NCBI RefSeq assembly: GCF_036370855.1
Contig: NC_088102.1
Span: 19,015,001-19,079,000 of the forward strand
Direction: 5' to 3'
Source: Dromaius novaehollandiae
Taxonomy: Eukaryota > Chordata > Aves > Casuariiformes > Dromaiidae
DNA: 64,000 nucleotides
In this document: piece by piece, positions 26,886 to 40,117 of the stretch
How positions within the stretch are numbered: the first letter of the stretch is position 1
Layout: each line of letters starts with the position of its first letter
Made by a program: the position numbers and the translations under genes
The notes under the pieces: model-generated
Told to the model about the DNA's origin: nothing
What the model saw: only the letters and a program-made list of their open reading frames with translations
Database searches by the model: none

Positions 26886-29800
26886 AAAAATCTAAACTAA
26901 ACCCTGGCTCACTCTAGCCACTAGGAGCTTTGGATTCAATATCACACAGATCACATTTTGTAGACACTTCAAAAGACACTTTTTGGCCTAACCAGTTTTT
27001 GTCCTGACAATGAACTCCAAGTTCTTTTTGGTAAACACAAAAGAAACAACTGCAAACAGACACCATCTAATGCTGAAGTCACTGCATATGACTGTAACAC
27101 TTACACAGTAAGAGTTCTGTCTCTCCGCTTTAATTCTTTGGTGCCAGTGACTTTGGTGTATTGGCTGCCAAGGGAAGGTTGATTCATGGAACTGAGTAGA
27201 AGGTTCTACACTCAGTACCTACTCTGCCTTCAGAAAGCTGAGGTACTCTTATCTTCAATGTCTCTGGATTTACATCTCAGAGCAGAAAGTGCCTCTCAGA
27301 CCTTGGTTTATCTCTGTTTTTAGTGCTTGCGTTATTTTTTAGCTATAAGAATCACACAGAGGCTCATGCTATTTGGGAACCTTCAGTATCAGCAAAGCAC
27401 TTTTTTGGGAGGGTTGTGGGCATTTCAGTATGACACAACACAGGGCTGTGCAGGCTCAGGAAGCAGACTAGCCTTATTAAGTGGTGCTACATCAAGGCTA
27501 ATATACATCTACATGTAATTACAACCCCCCCAGGTGTCAGCTGGTACCAACACTGGAGTAAGAAACACCTGTTTCTATCTGCCCCACACACACTTTGTTC
27601 CCATTCTTGTTCTCCCTACCAAGCTGTGCATGTGCATCTAACCCACTGTTTCACCAAGCTGCTTTACAGCACAACAAGGATAATAATAAAAGGCAGTAAA
27701 CAGGCAGAACCAAGAGGTCAAAGGTTGAGTCTTCTTAAGTCAGTTTTTATAAGACACTGGCAGTGTCTTATAGAAGGATCTTCAAGATTTCATAAACTTG
27801 CAGGTATTTCCTACCCAGCTGCATGGCAGGGGAAGTAGCAGACTAACACTTCTACTCGTGCCTAAGGCCAAGTTCTGACAGAGGGCCTGCACTGGGTATG
27901 AGAAGCTGTATACACCCCTTTACTCACCCACGCAAATGTGAATACTAACAAAAATATATGCATGATCTGCTACAAATCCCCACACCTTCCTTTATGAGGT
28001 TAGCTTGATTTGCTTCTCTCATTTAATTGTATCATTGAATGGGTAAATGCATAATATCCATGCTTTTGCATGCAGTAAATGCAGTAGATCTCAGTAAAGG
28101 TGTATTTGAGCATTTTACACTCAATTTTCCTATGCTATCAGCACTTCCCATCCACACAGGACCAGAAAGCAAAATATGAACACTATCAAAATACCCTTTT
28201 TATACCGCTAACAGATGAAGAATATTATGTTGGGAACAAAATCTCAGCTAGATGCTTTAACACTGTAAGATTGCGCACCTAATAATTTGTAGTGGCAACA
28301 AACAGCAGGTATTACCTTGCACATTTCACAACTAAAGTACAATAGCTGCACGGTTCTAAGAGACGTTTGGAGAAGCTTTTGATGTTTTACAATTACAATG
28401 CTTTTTAGATCAAAATGTACTCTGCAATTTCTTTTCTTTTACTGTGTGTTCACAGATGACTCAGTTTTCTGACAAATACTTATGTAATACTTTTACTTAA
28501 TAGAAAAAAAAATGAGAAAAACAGAAAAGTACCTGTAGGACTTCCGTAATAACAGTAACACATGTGTGTATGCTGTCAACTCCTTTCTTTGCCTTCTGCC
28601 AGCTCCAAATGTTTGGTTTATTAGCTGCCCATTTCATGCCACAGATGCTTTGATAGGTGTAATTCCTATCTTTTTTTAATACAGTAACAATAAGAGATGT
28701 ATTAAAAAGGGTTACACACCTACCAAAATAATTTACCAAGAAAGTGTTCTCTTATATACCAATCATATTTCGTTTTTATTTTGCCCAGTAAAATGTTTTG
28801 AAGACACTTTTTGAAAGTTGGAGGAAAAAAGTTAGTAGCTCTCCCTTTTGTATTCTAACCACGTATAAAGCACATGACATGTTCTTCCTGTTGCTTAAAA
28901 TGTAAGAAAAATATATGCTAAGCTTTAGCTTTTCATCAAACAAGATACAGGCTAAGAGCTTCCAGTCTAGATGAAGAAGGTTCAATTATCTAGAATCACA
29001 GCTGGAAAGATGCTAAGGTGGTGTAACACCAAACATCAGCATGCCAATATATTAGATACCCAGCCCTAGCAGCAGGAATAGTAACATTGAGTACCCCACA
29101 TAGTGAACGGGGAGATTTAAATCCTTTATCATGCTATGTTGAGGGGGATCCTTAAAATAAGCACTCCTCTTTGTTGAAGATTACAGTCTATCTCTGTTCT
29201 AGATACAGATGCTGAAAAATAGCTGGCAAGGATAGCACCTAGGATACTTGAGACTAATTCTCTCTATATTTATCCCATCACAGCTGGCTGGTTGAAACAA
29301 AAGGCTACTGAGTAAGGCCCCCTCTTGCTTGCTGTCTTTCTGAACTGAAGATCTGTCTGTCAGTTCCAGGAAAGGCAAGAAGTGTGAACTCTGCATTGCC
29401 CAAAGCAGAAATTAATCAACTCCTTTTACCTGCATTTATCTTCGCTATACTAGTGATTGTATATTAGAGATACTTTCCTGTGACCCACTGTTCCTGGCTG
29501 CACAGTGATCCAATTTTAGCTGGAAGGCTGGAACATACTCTCAGCCAGATTATTGATAGACTTGTCAGTAGGGCATGGTCCTGGGTCCTGGGAAACATGG
29601 CTTTGAATCCACTTAATCTGTGATGGAAACAACATTACTCACCATGCACTAAGCAAACCTCTCACTCCTAGACTGCTATGCAAAACATGAGCACTGATGT
29701 CTCTTTGAGGCATAGTTTTGAGAGAAAATGGCCATGGTTTTCCTATTTTGGGCTAAGCTCAGTGGAATGATCTCAGGTTTACACATACTGTTGGCACCAG

Positions 29801-29891
29801 GACACTGAACTTAATAAGGGCAGTAGTAGATGTTAGTGCATGGCAGAGCTCTGCTGTACACTTTGGTGCTCATCTCTTACTGGGTTTTGTG

Positions 29892-30140
29892 CATCACAAA
29901 AGCATAGGAAAAATCAGGCTGGAAGAGACCTCAGGAGGTCTCCAGTCCAGCCTTCTGCTCAAAGCAGGGTCAGCCACAAGATCAGACCAGACTACTCAGT
30001 GACTACCTAGGCACATCTTGAAAGTCTCCAAAGAGACCGCACAACCTCTCCGGGCAGCCTGTTCCAAAGCTTGACTTCCTCAAGGTGAAAAGCCTTTTCC
30101 TTATATCCAGTCTGACCTCTTTTGTTTCAACTTACGCATA
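29892..30140 (-). mobile_element. CR1 LINE 3' end fragment
   Basis: The plus strand shows the antisense of the CR1 3' region: GCATAGGAAAAATCAGGCTG, GGAAGAGACCTC, CCAGTCCAGCC, CTCTCCGGGCAGCCTGTTCC and TTTTCCTTATATCCAGTCTG. These follow the usual order in avian CR1 copies. The element is 5' truncated, as is typical, and diverged. It lies in the same orientation as SLC24A4. Confidence 0.9.
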
Positions 30141-30785
30141 GCCTTAATGCTTTATGTACTTAAATTTGCTCCTGACCTCTCCGGATCTCAGTTCCCTACC
30201 TCTAAAATGGATCCAATAATAATGCTCTACCTCCGTGGAGAGGAGAGAAGATGTGCTGTGAGAACAAATACATTTACAATTAATCACTATTATTAGATCT
30301 ATTAAATGAGTGTGAAGAGCTCAAATATGAGAATGGTACAGGCGAGCTATGCAGATAAGGTGCTTTGAAACAGCATATCTTTCACTGAGCTGTTAGGCTG
30401 TAGCAATGCTTGCTGACCAGTTCTGCAGATGGTACTTGATTTCTGAAGGGAGTGGTTGGAAAAGAATAGGTTGGATGAGATCAATAGTTCATACACTGCA
30501 AGTAGGACCTCTGGCTCTGGGTGTAAATTCAGAAGAGAAATAAGGAGCGAACAGCATGTCACCACTTCAAGGTTCAAAGCGCTGCTCTCTGTTACTGTTG
30601 AGCATATTCCAATGTAGGCACGTAACAGGTAATAAGTTGAAAGTTAAAATTTGTTTCTGTTTATAAAAACAATCCTTCTTTTCAATAATATAGTTTCACA
30701 ATTTGAGAAAGGGCTTCCCTCCTCCACAAAAATATTATTTCAAAATCAGAAGTTATTTTTTCTTCTTTGAGGTTCTAGTTTAAAA

Positions 30786-30862
30786 ACACACTTAAAACTT
30801 CTCTAACGTCAGGAGAGCTTGTTAACAATGTGCTTAAATGCTATCCTGAATCAGGGCTTCAT
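30786..30862. repeat. Possible ancient palindromic sauropsid repeat remnant
   Basis: The phrase TGTGCTTAAATGCTATCCTG followed by AATCAGGGCTTC resembles the end of an ancient palindromic repeat that I know from turtle and bird DNA (GTGCTTAAGTGCTTTGCTG, AATCAGGG). The same phrase recurs at 37152-37176. Assignment is by recollection only, and no family name is given. Confidence 0.35.
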
Positions 30863-33800
30863 TTGATTATTTACTGCCTGAGATCCTGTCGGCAGTTGAT
30901 TTTAAAATATTTCATTAAAAACAGCCACAGATGTAGAATTATAAAATTAAGTTATTTTATATCATTTAATGAGGTTGCAAAAATGTACTAATAGTAATTT
31001 GTCACTTGGAAGCTTATGCTGTTGAGCTTATGGTTACTAAGGCAGCCTGCCTTTACAAGCAGAGGGACAGGAAAAAGCATCATTGAGGGGGGAAAAAAAA
31101 AAAGTATATAACCTTCTAAACATTTTATTTAAAAGCAAATTTGCTTTAATATCTAGAGTAAACAAAAACACAGTAGGCTACAGTATACTAACAGGTTTTA
31201 TTAGTGTTCCCTTGAGATAACTTCTATTACTCACTAGCATATACAAACATTGGAAACATTAATAAAATGTTAACATTATGCAAAACATAATTCTGTATTC
31301 TGCTTCTGGTGCAGTCTTTCACCACACATACATACATCAGTGACAGCAGGCACATGACACCTCATAGGACCTCTCAGTAGGGCACTGTAACCCTCTTTTT
31401 TGGGTAATTTTGCCAGAGTAACAAGACTTGCTCTGAATCTTGTCTCTCAGTGTTCAAAATTCACAGTACTTTCCTGAAGAGTCTAGATTTAACAACTGCT
31501 CAAACACATACCGTTTACACACAAATGTCCTGAAACACAAAACATTGCTGACCACTGAGTGCCTGGAAAGGACAGGCTTGGTTTCTGTTCCAATGACAGA
31601 ACATAACAGAAACACTCTGCTACAGCAGAGAGGCCGAGGACACTCTTCACGAGTGTCTTTATTCAGATGCTGTATGTTTCCATTTACTTTTATGAGTTTG
31701 GCTGCTCTACCAAATTTGCATTTCCTGTGCTACACTGCACCCATCTGACTGAAATGAGGTGGACCTGCCCCTTTCTGTGAAGGGGGAAGCTCACAGAACA
31801 TGGTAGGACTATAGAGAAGAAAGGCAACAAAATATTTCAGCTTTTATTTTCCATCAAAAACATGTGGTTACTTACAGAAAAAAAATATAAACCTCGCATT
31901 CAGAACACACAAATTCAATAATCTGGTACTGTATTTGGGGTCATACATGGGACTGGAAGGTTATGGACGTTCCTCTAGAAAGGGATAAGCTGTAAGTGAA
32001 CACTAGAGGGAGCCGGAAGGGCAGAGGGAGAGATGCACAAACAGCACCACATCAGTCTTTATTATGGTTCAATTTCCTTACAATTTCCATGAAAAATACC
32101 TTATCAATTCAACTCCTCTAGTTATAAAAGAGGTATGCAGTACAAAAAGAGTCCCAAATTTACCACAGCCTATGTTGTTTGGATAGAAAAAGCATTGCTA
32201 TGCATTCTGGAAAACGATGAAGTGTAATTACTGCTCCATTTACTCAGCTGTAACAGACTTGGCAAGCAAGATCAATAAGCAGCAAAACAAGCAGAAGCCT
32301 GTAGTCCACCTACATTTTAATGACATTCCACACAGCAACTAGCCAAAATGTATAGTGAGGATGCAAAGACTGGGAAGTGTCCAAGCACAGAACTGGAAAA
32401 CATACAGTATGAACAAAATAGATGGCACTGCTTCTGACAGTGCTTGTGTGCATGCCCAGGAGCCAAAAAGAGAAATCAATAAAAAAGCACCCACCCAAGA
32501 GGTAAACAGCAGAAGATAATAACAAGTGAGATGATGCATGATACACTGTCTAAGGAACAAGTCGTTGATTCTGTAGACTTGGGCTTCTGAAGAGCTGAAT
32601 CCTCCAGTGCAGGTTTCAGTCACAACACAGAGCACTGGGCTACTGCCAAGCACAGTAGTGACACACAGCACTGACTGCTGAGCCACCTGACTGAAGGAAT
32701 CAGTGTGACAAATTTGGCCGTGAATCGTGTTTGTGCTGAGTAAAACGAGCAGGTCAGAATGCCTGCTTGGTGGGAAAGCTAGACTTGGAGCACTCTATAA
32801 CAGCAGTTAGTGGGTAAACTGACAATTCTGGAAGACCAAGGAGAAGGTCAAGAGTCCTAAAATACCCATGATGTCCAAAATGAGAACAGAACCCTGAGAG
32901 AAAGAATCAGTTAATGCTTTGAAGTCACATTCTCCATAACCAGATGACAACAGTAAGCATGGTGTCCTAAATTTTATTTTCTGAACTTCTTTTCTCTACT
33001 ACCTGTAATCAATAAAAAAAGAATAATGAAAAGGTCCAGTTAAGCTATACATCCTGCTGTCACTTATTTTATAAGGCAGAGATATATGCCTGCAGCAATA
33101 CAAATGATACAACTAAATCTTCTTCAAAGTCACACACACAAAAGTTCCTCCAAAATCATATTTATAGTAGAAGGGTCTCCTAATTAAAGCAATTCACAAA
33201 AGTCTAAGACAAAATAGAGCAAAAGGAAAAGTGATGGGCAAAACATAAAGAAATATAATGCAATAGCAAATTAAGAGAAAAAGTTGGTCATGTTCCTGCC
33301 ATTTTAGCTGGATCCTTAGCAAAATATACTGAGAACTGTATCTATGGAGGTAGAGTTCATCTCATCTAACACTGATTATAAAGGAAGCTTGCCTTAAATC
33401 AGAGAGGTAAGATTATGCCAGATTCATCCTACCCAATGTATTCAGGATGCCTGTCTCCACTGATGATAAACATATTCTGTATAACTAAATCTAAGTTTTA
33501 GATGGCTAACACTAAGTAGAAGTTATTCTCATCATACACAACCAGCATGACACACTTTATAGGGCCCTGAACTTCTGATAGTGAGTGCTCACTACTTTCT
33601 GAAAAATCTAAATATTTGGCAATTAAAAGAAAAGACAGTCATCACTGTTTTTGAATGGCTGAAAATTATTTTAAATTTACAGCTATAATAGCTATAGTAC
33701 AAAATTTGACATATTATTTGAAAGGTTTGTAATTTTATCATGAAATATTTTCAGAGAGGAGATATTTCAAATGCAACGTTCAATTTCAGAAAAAGTTTAA

Positions 33801-36800
33801 AGTATAGCTAGGGTATATATCTAGTATCTAGTATTCTGTGGTTATGACTGTCCTTCTGTTTGAGATACTCAGTGGCTCCCATTTCTTCACCACAATCTAA
33901 TGCATAGTTGCATGCAACCTAATCTATGTGAGGTAGAAAAGTATCCTTACTCCGGTTCCATAAATGAGGCCTCAGACACAAAGGGTGAAATCAGAAGCGC
34001 CAAATTTAGGACTTAAACAGGACTAAGACAGAACTTGAACAGCAGGTCTAAAGAAACCATCCAGAAAGTCTACTTAGTGGTTGCCTGTCCCTGGAGGTAC
34101 CAGGAATTCAGCAGCTCCCTGTTTATCTTACAGTTCCCTAGGCAGTTTCACCTGCACAGAACTACCTTCATCTGGGGAAAGAGGCAACTAGCTTTTACCA
34201 GAGCAACACTACTCTCCAGTAATATGGTGAAACAGCATTAAAATCTGCCCAAGCCCTTAGAGAGGCCAGATCCATTAGGTGTGCTCAAAGTACTCCTTGC
34301 ACATCTCAGAGGACTGAGTTCAGAACAAACCACAGTAACTATAGCATTTTCATTAAAAAGCTAAACCTAGATCTTTCAATTCCCAGATCAGAGCTCCCAC
34401 ATCTCTCTGGTAGTTAGCTCAAAAGAGTAGCACCTCTCCCTAAAAAAGAAAACAGCTTTTAACTATCCCAACTACAGTCCTAAAGTTGATTCACACAGTA
34501 CAAGTGTTTTGTATCTTTGCACATTTACTAGTAAGTCAGTCCAAAAAGACTGAGCAAGTGTTGCTGGCAAGGAAAAAAGCTCCAGAGTTCCCAACCTGCT
34601 CCACCAGAGTTGCTGCTACAGTCAGAGACTTTTGTTCTCTGCTCCTTCACTCTCTCCCACTCCAACAATTCCTTGTGTTTCATGTGCAAGATTCTGTAGC
34701 AAGAGCAACTCATCCACTCCTACCTGAGGTACTTCCTCAAAAACCTATTTCATGTTCACAAGTCCTCATTGACTTTAGTGAGAGTGCTGTGGGCATGATT
34801 TGGTTTTAGAGACCTACAACACTCCAGAAGGAAAATACAGGATTTTTTAAAACACAGCAAAAAGTTTTCCTTATTTTTTCCCCTATTATTAAAGTGCCAA
34901 GATGTCCAGGTGCCTAAGGATGTACTTAGCAAGACGGTCAAAGACATCTCACTCCAACTGAGATCCAGAGAATTGAGAAACCTCACACCACTGAAGATGC
35001 CACTGGGAATCTGTCTATATCTTTAGGTACTAAGGCCCTTACAATTCCCTGTCCCCCTCTCCTCCCCACCCCGCCATTTCCCTCTCCTATTCAAGGGAAT
35101 TTTCCTTATTGACTTTAATGAAAATGTAATCAAGCTCTTTTTAATAAAATCATATCCAATTTTTTCCACTGTCAGAGAAATAATTTTTAGGGACAGGAGT
35201 ATAACCCACACTAAAATAGTATTTTGCTTTAAATTAAGCTGCTGATGTAGGCTCCATAGCTTTGAATACACAGAAATAGGTCAATCTAATTTGTAAGGGG
35301 GGCACAGTGCTTTTGAATCTCACACACACAACTCTTGTGGATATTACCTAGCACTTTCCCACAGGCCAAGGACAACGAATAACTTTAAACAGAGATTTAC
35401 AGTTTCTATTTTACCACCAAAAATCATCAACCATAATTCAAGGTACTTCTACGCAAAAGGTAGAACAAAAAAATTGCCTGGGAGTAACTCATTTTCATCG
35501 ATTCCCTCTCTGGGAATCAAAAGGGAAACATCAAGCAACGGCTACTTTGCTTTCCTCCACATAAATTAGTTTCACTGTGATCTTTTTCAGAAATGTAACA
35601 CGTGAATTTTAAAGTGGTTGTAAAAGTCCACAGAAACTCAGTTTAGCATCTTCCGTCTATACCAATTTAAACACCCATCCTGAAGAACAACAATAATAGT
35701 TTTGAAATGTCCTTTTCCTTGGCTCCCCTCCTTCCTGCTTATCTATAACCTCCCTCTCTAAGCATTTTGATGACACAGGGATATTTCAGCACTCTAACTA
35801 CAAAATTTAGTATGTCAATGCTTTTACTATATAATTAGTGGAGGAAATACGCACACCTGACTGCAAACTGTGTGAATTTGAATGATTTAAGAACAAAACA
35901 GGGAGATTCACTGTTAAAATAAAGAACAAGCTTTCCCAGCTGCCTCGTAGTCCTGCTGTGAAAGAAAAACAGTTACACAATAAATTATTCCAAAATTAAG
36001 AGGAAACTATATTTTTTCTCTTTTATGAGACACACTGGTAACATGAATAAAAAAATAATGTCTCAGAGTGCCAAAATGAAGGCTATTTCTCTCAGTGGAA
36101 TTAAGATTTTAATACTTTGCCTTTCATCTGAATTACACAATATTCTTTAAATCCAAGAGCACAAAATTCCAGACTTCCCTGAATAACCTGGGGCTTGCTA
36201 GCACAAATCTGTCAACTAACAAATCCCTCCTCATCCCTACAAAGGCTACATTTTTAAATGTCATTAGATGGTCAGCTTACACACTAGCCTTGCAAAGCAT
36301 GTAAATACTGGAGACAGAAAAAGATATAAAATCTCTATTTCCCATTTTAAGTAACAGTGCTTCTTAAGAGTATATACTCTCTGATGTAAATCAGAGTATG
36401 TGCATGCAGGCTTTATGTCTTGAGGATCTGACTGAACGTCAAGACACAAAGATTCCAGCTAAAGCAGCCAACGTACATTGCTAATGAAACAGCTATACAG
36501 GCAGTAAATACACATATTTCCCTCGAATTTCTAAATATTCTAAATAGTTTTAGCCTTCCCAGTTTCAAGTCACTGACAACTTTGATTTTTTTTTTCCATT
36601 CACTACTGTCCTGTGACCACATTTTCAGCTTCAGCAGGAGAGTCAGAGGGATAGGGACTCTCAAGTCACTCAGTGCAGATCTTGCCACTTTTACTACCAT
36701 GAGCCTCATGTTTATCTGTAGGAAGTGGGACTTGACTTGCACCATGCTCCATCAGGTTTGACTAGAGTGAAGAGTTAGTGAGGATGGCTAAAAGCCTGTG

Positions 36801-36894
36801 CAATGAACTTAGATGTGTTCTCAAGCATATTTTTATCCATGGGTCAATTATTAAACACAGGCAGCAAGATCCTAGTGTCCAATGCTGCATTTGA
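30863..36894. other. Intron block, no gene seen
   Basis: AT-rich intron with a candidate CTCF-like site at 32000. Stretches near 34730-35130 contain phrases such as TTGACTTTAATG that recall degraded palindromic repeats. Minus-strand frames at 32339-32686 and 36413-36745 exceed 100 codons but show no known domain. Confidence 0.5.
32000..32013 (+). promoter_or_regulatory. Candidate CTCF-like motif
   Basis: ACACTAGAGGGAGC matches the CTCF core consensus CCASYAGRKGGCRS at 12 of 14 positions, by my own count. A single motif match in 64 kb can arise by chance. Confidence 0.3.
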
Positions 36895-36945
36895 TATATA
36901 TGGTTAAGTCCCACCGATGTCAACAATGGGTTAGAAAGGGCCAGT
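36895..36945. repeat. Possible palindromic repeat remnant
   Basis: GGTTAAGTCCCACCGATGTC and CAACAATGGGTTAG form imperfect complementary halves, like the common sauropsid phrase with AAGTCCCATTGA and TCAATGGGACTT. It is weak on its own. Confidence 0.3.
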
Positions 36946-36985
36946 GGCCACACCATGTAAAATATTATTCAAGGGCATGGGGGGA

Positions 36986-36999
36986 ACACACACACACAC
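36986..36999. repeat. (AC)7 microsatellite
   Basis: Seven AC units following a short G run. Confidence 0.85.
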
Positions 37000-37094
37000 G
37001 CATTGCTTCCTGTATTAAGTCCCATTTTGCCTGAACACAGGCTGAAACATAAATAATCCTTCTGAAGGATGCCCAAGGCAGTGGAAGTGTCCCA

Positions 37095-37178
37095 GTTCAA
37101 GAAAGGATTAACAACTTTCTTGACTTTAACTTAATTATATGCTGAAATTTTATGCTTAAATGCTGTCCTGAATCAGAA
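37095..37178. repeat. Possible ancient palindromic sauropsid repeat remnant
   Basis: The right part, ATGCTTAAATGCTGTCCTGA followed by ATCAG, repeats the phrase at 30830-30853. The left part carries TTGACTTTAACTTAATTATA, in keeping with the decayed centre of the same palindrome. The two copies about 6.3 kb apart support a dispersed repeat, but divergence is high. Confidence 0.4.
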
Positions 37179-38249
37179 TCTTGCTCAAGTGAGCCAAGTG
37201 AACTCATGAATTAGGTCCACCATGAGTATATTTAAAATCTGCCCTTGGAACTGAAGTGAATTCACCATGGTTGGAATATCATATCGAACTTCCAGTTCAA
37301 AATAATTTCCTCCTGGGGCAAAAATGGTTCCCTCCAAGGACTGCTGTTTATTTGTGTGCCAGTATTCCCACTGGAGAACTGCATTTTATAGCCTCAGTTT
37401 CCAGAAAGTAGACAAAAAGAGATGCCAATCAAATGAAAAATTAATCCAAATATCAACTAAAAATAAATAAATATATCCAAATCCACACATATATTTAGAA
37501 GATTAACTTCGAGTTATAAACTATTTCTGTAGTACAGAAGTGCAATCATGTTTTGTGTGGGTCATTTCACTTTAGCAGAGATGTCATTCCAGCCTGTCCT
37601 TAACACAACGAGGGAGGTTTACACTAATCAGCTTTTTCTGAAGTTTAAACTCCAGTGTCACATCACTAGCTGTTACACAACATCAAGAAATACTAGCTGT
37701 GCTGATTTACAAGCGCCAGCCTGGTCTGGTTTTCAAACATCTGAAGTAATAGATATTTTCCCACTAGAAAATCATTTTAAATCAAAGTTTCATGTTTTAG
37801 TTTGGAACAAATAAATAAAAGAATGCATCATTCTCTTCAAAGCCAGAACTGTTTTACAGATGGCGTTAACTTTTGGCAAGCCTTGAAAAAATGGATTTTA
37901 AAGATTTTTATCATCAGTTAGTACCTCAAAACAATATGATTTTTCTCACAATTTTGATTACACATCTCCATCTTTGTACACTGGTGAGTGAATATTTTCA
38001 CAGAACAGAGAAAAGGCATGCTCCTTTCTCAAGTTCCTTTCAAAGAAATACAAAGGATCTGGGTTATTTTCTTCATAAAACATAGAGCATACAGCTCAAA
38101 AGCCAGTTAGGCCAAATTTCTTTTCTTCGTTTTTGTTGTTCAGCAGTGATAAAGCCTGTCTGGCACTCATATCAGGCTCTGAAGCAATATCAATGGAATT
38201 TAAACCTTTTAAGTTATATGAAAATCTTTTGGCTAATATAAGTCGTCAT

Positions 38250-38269
38250 GGGGTGGGGGGTGGGGGGGG
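38250..38269 (+). other. G-run cluster, possible G-quadruplex
   Basis: G4, G6 and G8 runs separated by single T residues lie on the plus strand, which is the template strand for SLC24A4. The three runs supply enough G for four G-triplets. A C-rich stretch follows on the same strand. Confidence 0.6.
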
Positions 38270-40098
38270 AGCACTGCCCTCCCTCACCCCCTCCCCAAAC
38301 CAAGTCAAATATGGGTCCACTGAAAGCACGTATGTATTCACACACCAGACTTTAGGCAGAATCAAAACATAGAGGAACTCTCGTTAATCTCATAATTGCA
38401 AGAGGCTTTTATCCACGGCTGTTAAATAATAAGATCCAAGTTGCCTCTCCAGATTAAATATACAAAGTTGCCATACAACTAAAATAGAAGGCAGTGAAGT
38501 GTTTACTATACCGTTAATATAAATAAAAGAAAAACTGTATTTTAGTCATTACCACTGTAAAAGAGTTACTGTAGTTTGCATTACACATAAAGGTATTTAC
38601 TTGCAGAATATACATGCATTCTTTTGGAACATAATGAGTGTAAAACTTTGAATTTCTACTTCTGTAAATGACTAATTTGATATACTATTTAAATACAAGC
38701 AATCCTTTTTCCCCCTGATATTAAAGATAATTTGTAAAAGCAGAAAAGGAAGGAAGGTATTTTTGCAGATCTTGGGGTAAGGAGGAGAAAGAAGACAAAA
38801 GCAAAAAATCAGAGCAATGAACTGAAAAAGCAAAAAAAAAAAAGCAGACATTTTACTGATTTTTAACAAGCTACATCGTATTTATATTCGCTCTAAATCA
38901 AAATATATATTGCGGCATATAATTAGGTCTAAATTTACTATTGGGGAAGCCAGGATCATCTTAATTCTCTGCGGGGAGCAACAAGGCTTAGCATTACAAA
39001 GATGCTTTACATGTTCAGAGCTCAATCTAACGGGATAATATTTGTAAAGGAGTCAAAGGGATCTAGATTACCAACCGGTATTTAATTTACTCTGTTTTCC
39101 TAGGAAGCAAAAAAACAAACAAAACAAAAAACCTTTTTTGTGGAGTGGAGGAACATAGGCAAGGTCACAGAGAGCAGTCACTGCTGCAGCCATAGCTAGA
39201 ATTGAGGAGTTCCTGGTCCCCATGCCAAGCTGAAACACTGGACCTGGGTCTCTTATGGTAAAGACTTACGCACAAGACATTCAGTACTGTATGTTTTACA
39301 TCAAGGAACAGAACCATCAAACACAAGCTTTAAGACTTCAGCTACTGCAGTCAACAAAGACAGTCACTAAAACAAAAAAGAAACATATCTGTAACTTACT
39401 GATAGCAAAAACAGAAGTATGATTTTATTCCAACTCCCCCCTGCAAAACTCTGTTCACCTAGTACAGAGATGGGACTTAGTTTTCTATGCAAAACAGATC
39501 AGAATCTACTTTTTATAACAATATGAGCAAGATATCAGTTTGGAAGCAAGTCTGTAGGCCCTCCAGATTCATGGGATATCATCCCTGACTGCTGTCTGAG
39601 CACAACAGATCACAGGACTAAATGCCTTAACACAGACAGGCACACAGTCAGTGTTGTCTAATACAGCTCATTTCCATCCTACACTTTGGATACAGAAGGT
39701 CTTTGCCTCTCCCAGAAGTTACCAGATGTACTTAGCTAGTCCGAAAACCCTTCAAAGAAGGGCAGAAATGCCCTATTGATCACAGCTGGACCACTTTGTC
39801 ACAAAATATCTGGTAGAGGTCTGATCTAGGTGCAGTCTCTCCTCTCAGAGCCGTACAGCAGTGCTCAACTCTAACAGTTTGGTCCAGAGTCAGCAACGCA
39901 TTAAGACCAGAATATTTATAATCAGGCACTGTTTGGATGAAAGGGAAGAATTTTAGCTGTGAAGACAATCCTTTTTTTTCATTAAGAACAAACTTGTACA
40001 TGCATCACTATTCCCATTCCATCTGCCAATCTCATCACAGAAGAACAGGACTGCTAGTGGTGTTTGTATAGCATTCAACCCTGAAGGGGCTGGTATGA

Positions 40099-40117
40099 GG
40101 GGGGAAGTCGGGGGGGG
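40099..40117 (+). other. Second G-run cluster
   Basis: A G6 run and a G8 run separated by AAGTC on the plus strand. Quadruplex formation is possible by splitting the runs, but less clear than at 38250. Confidence 0.4.

Larger units (their letters stand above)
25451..29891. other. Intron block, no gene seen
   Basis: AT-rich intron. It contains a purine-rich stretch at 25751-25803, a short CA run near 25873 and the inverted repeat at 26834. No gene is supported. Confidence 0.5.
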
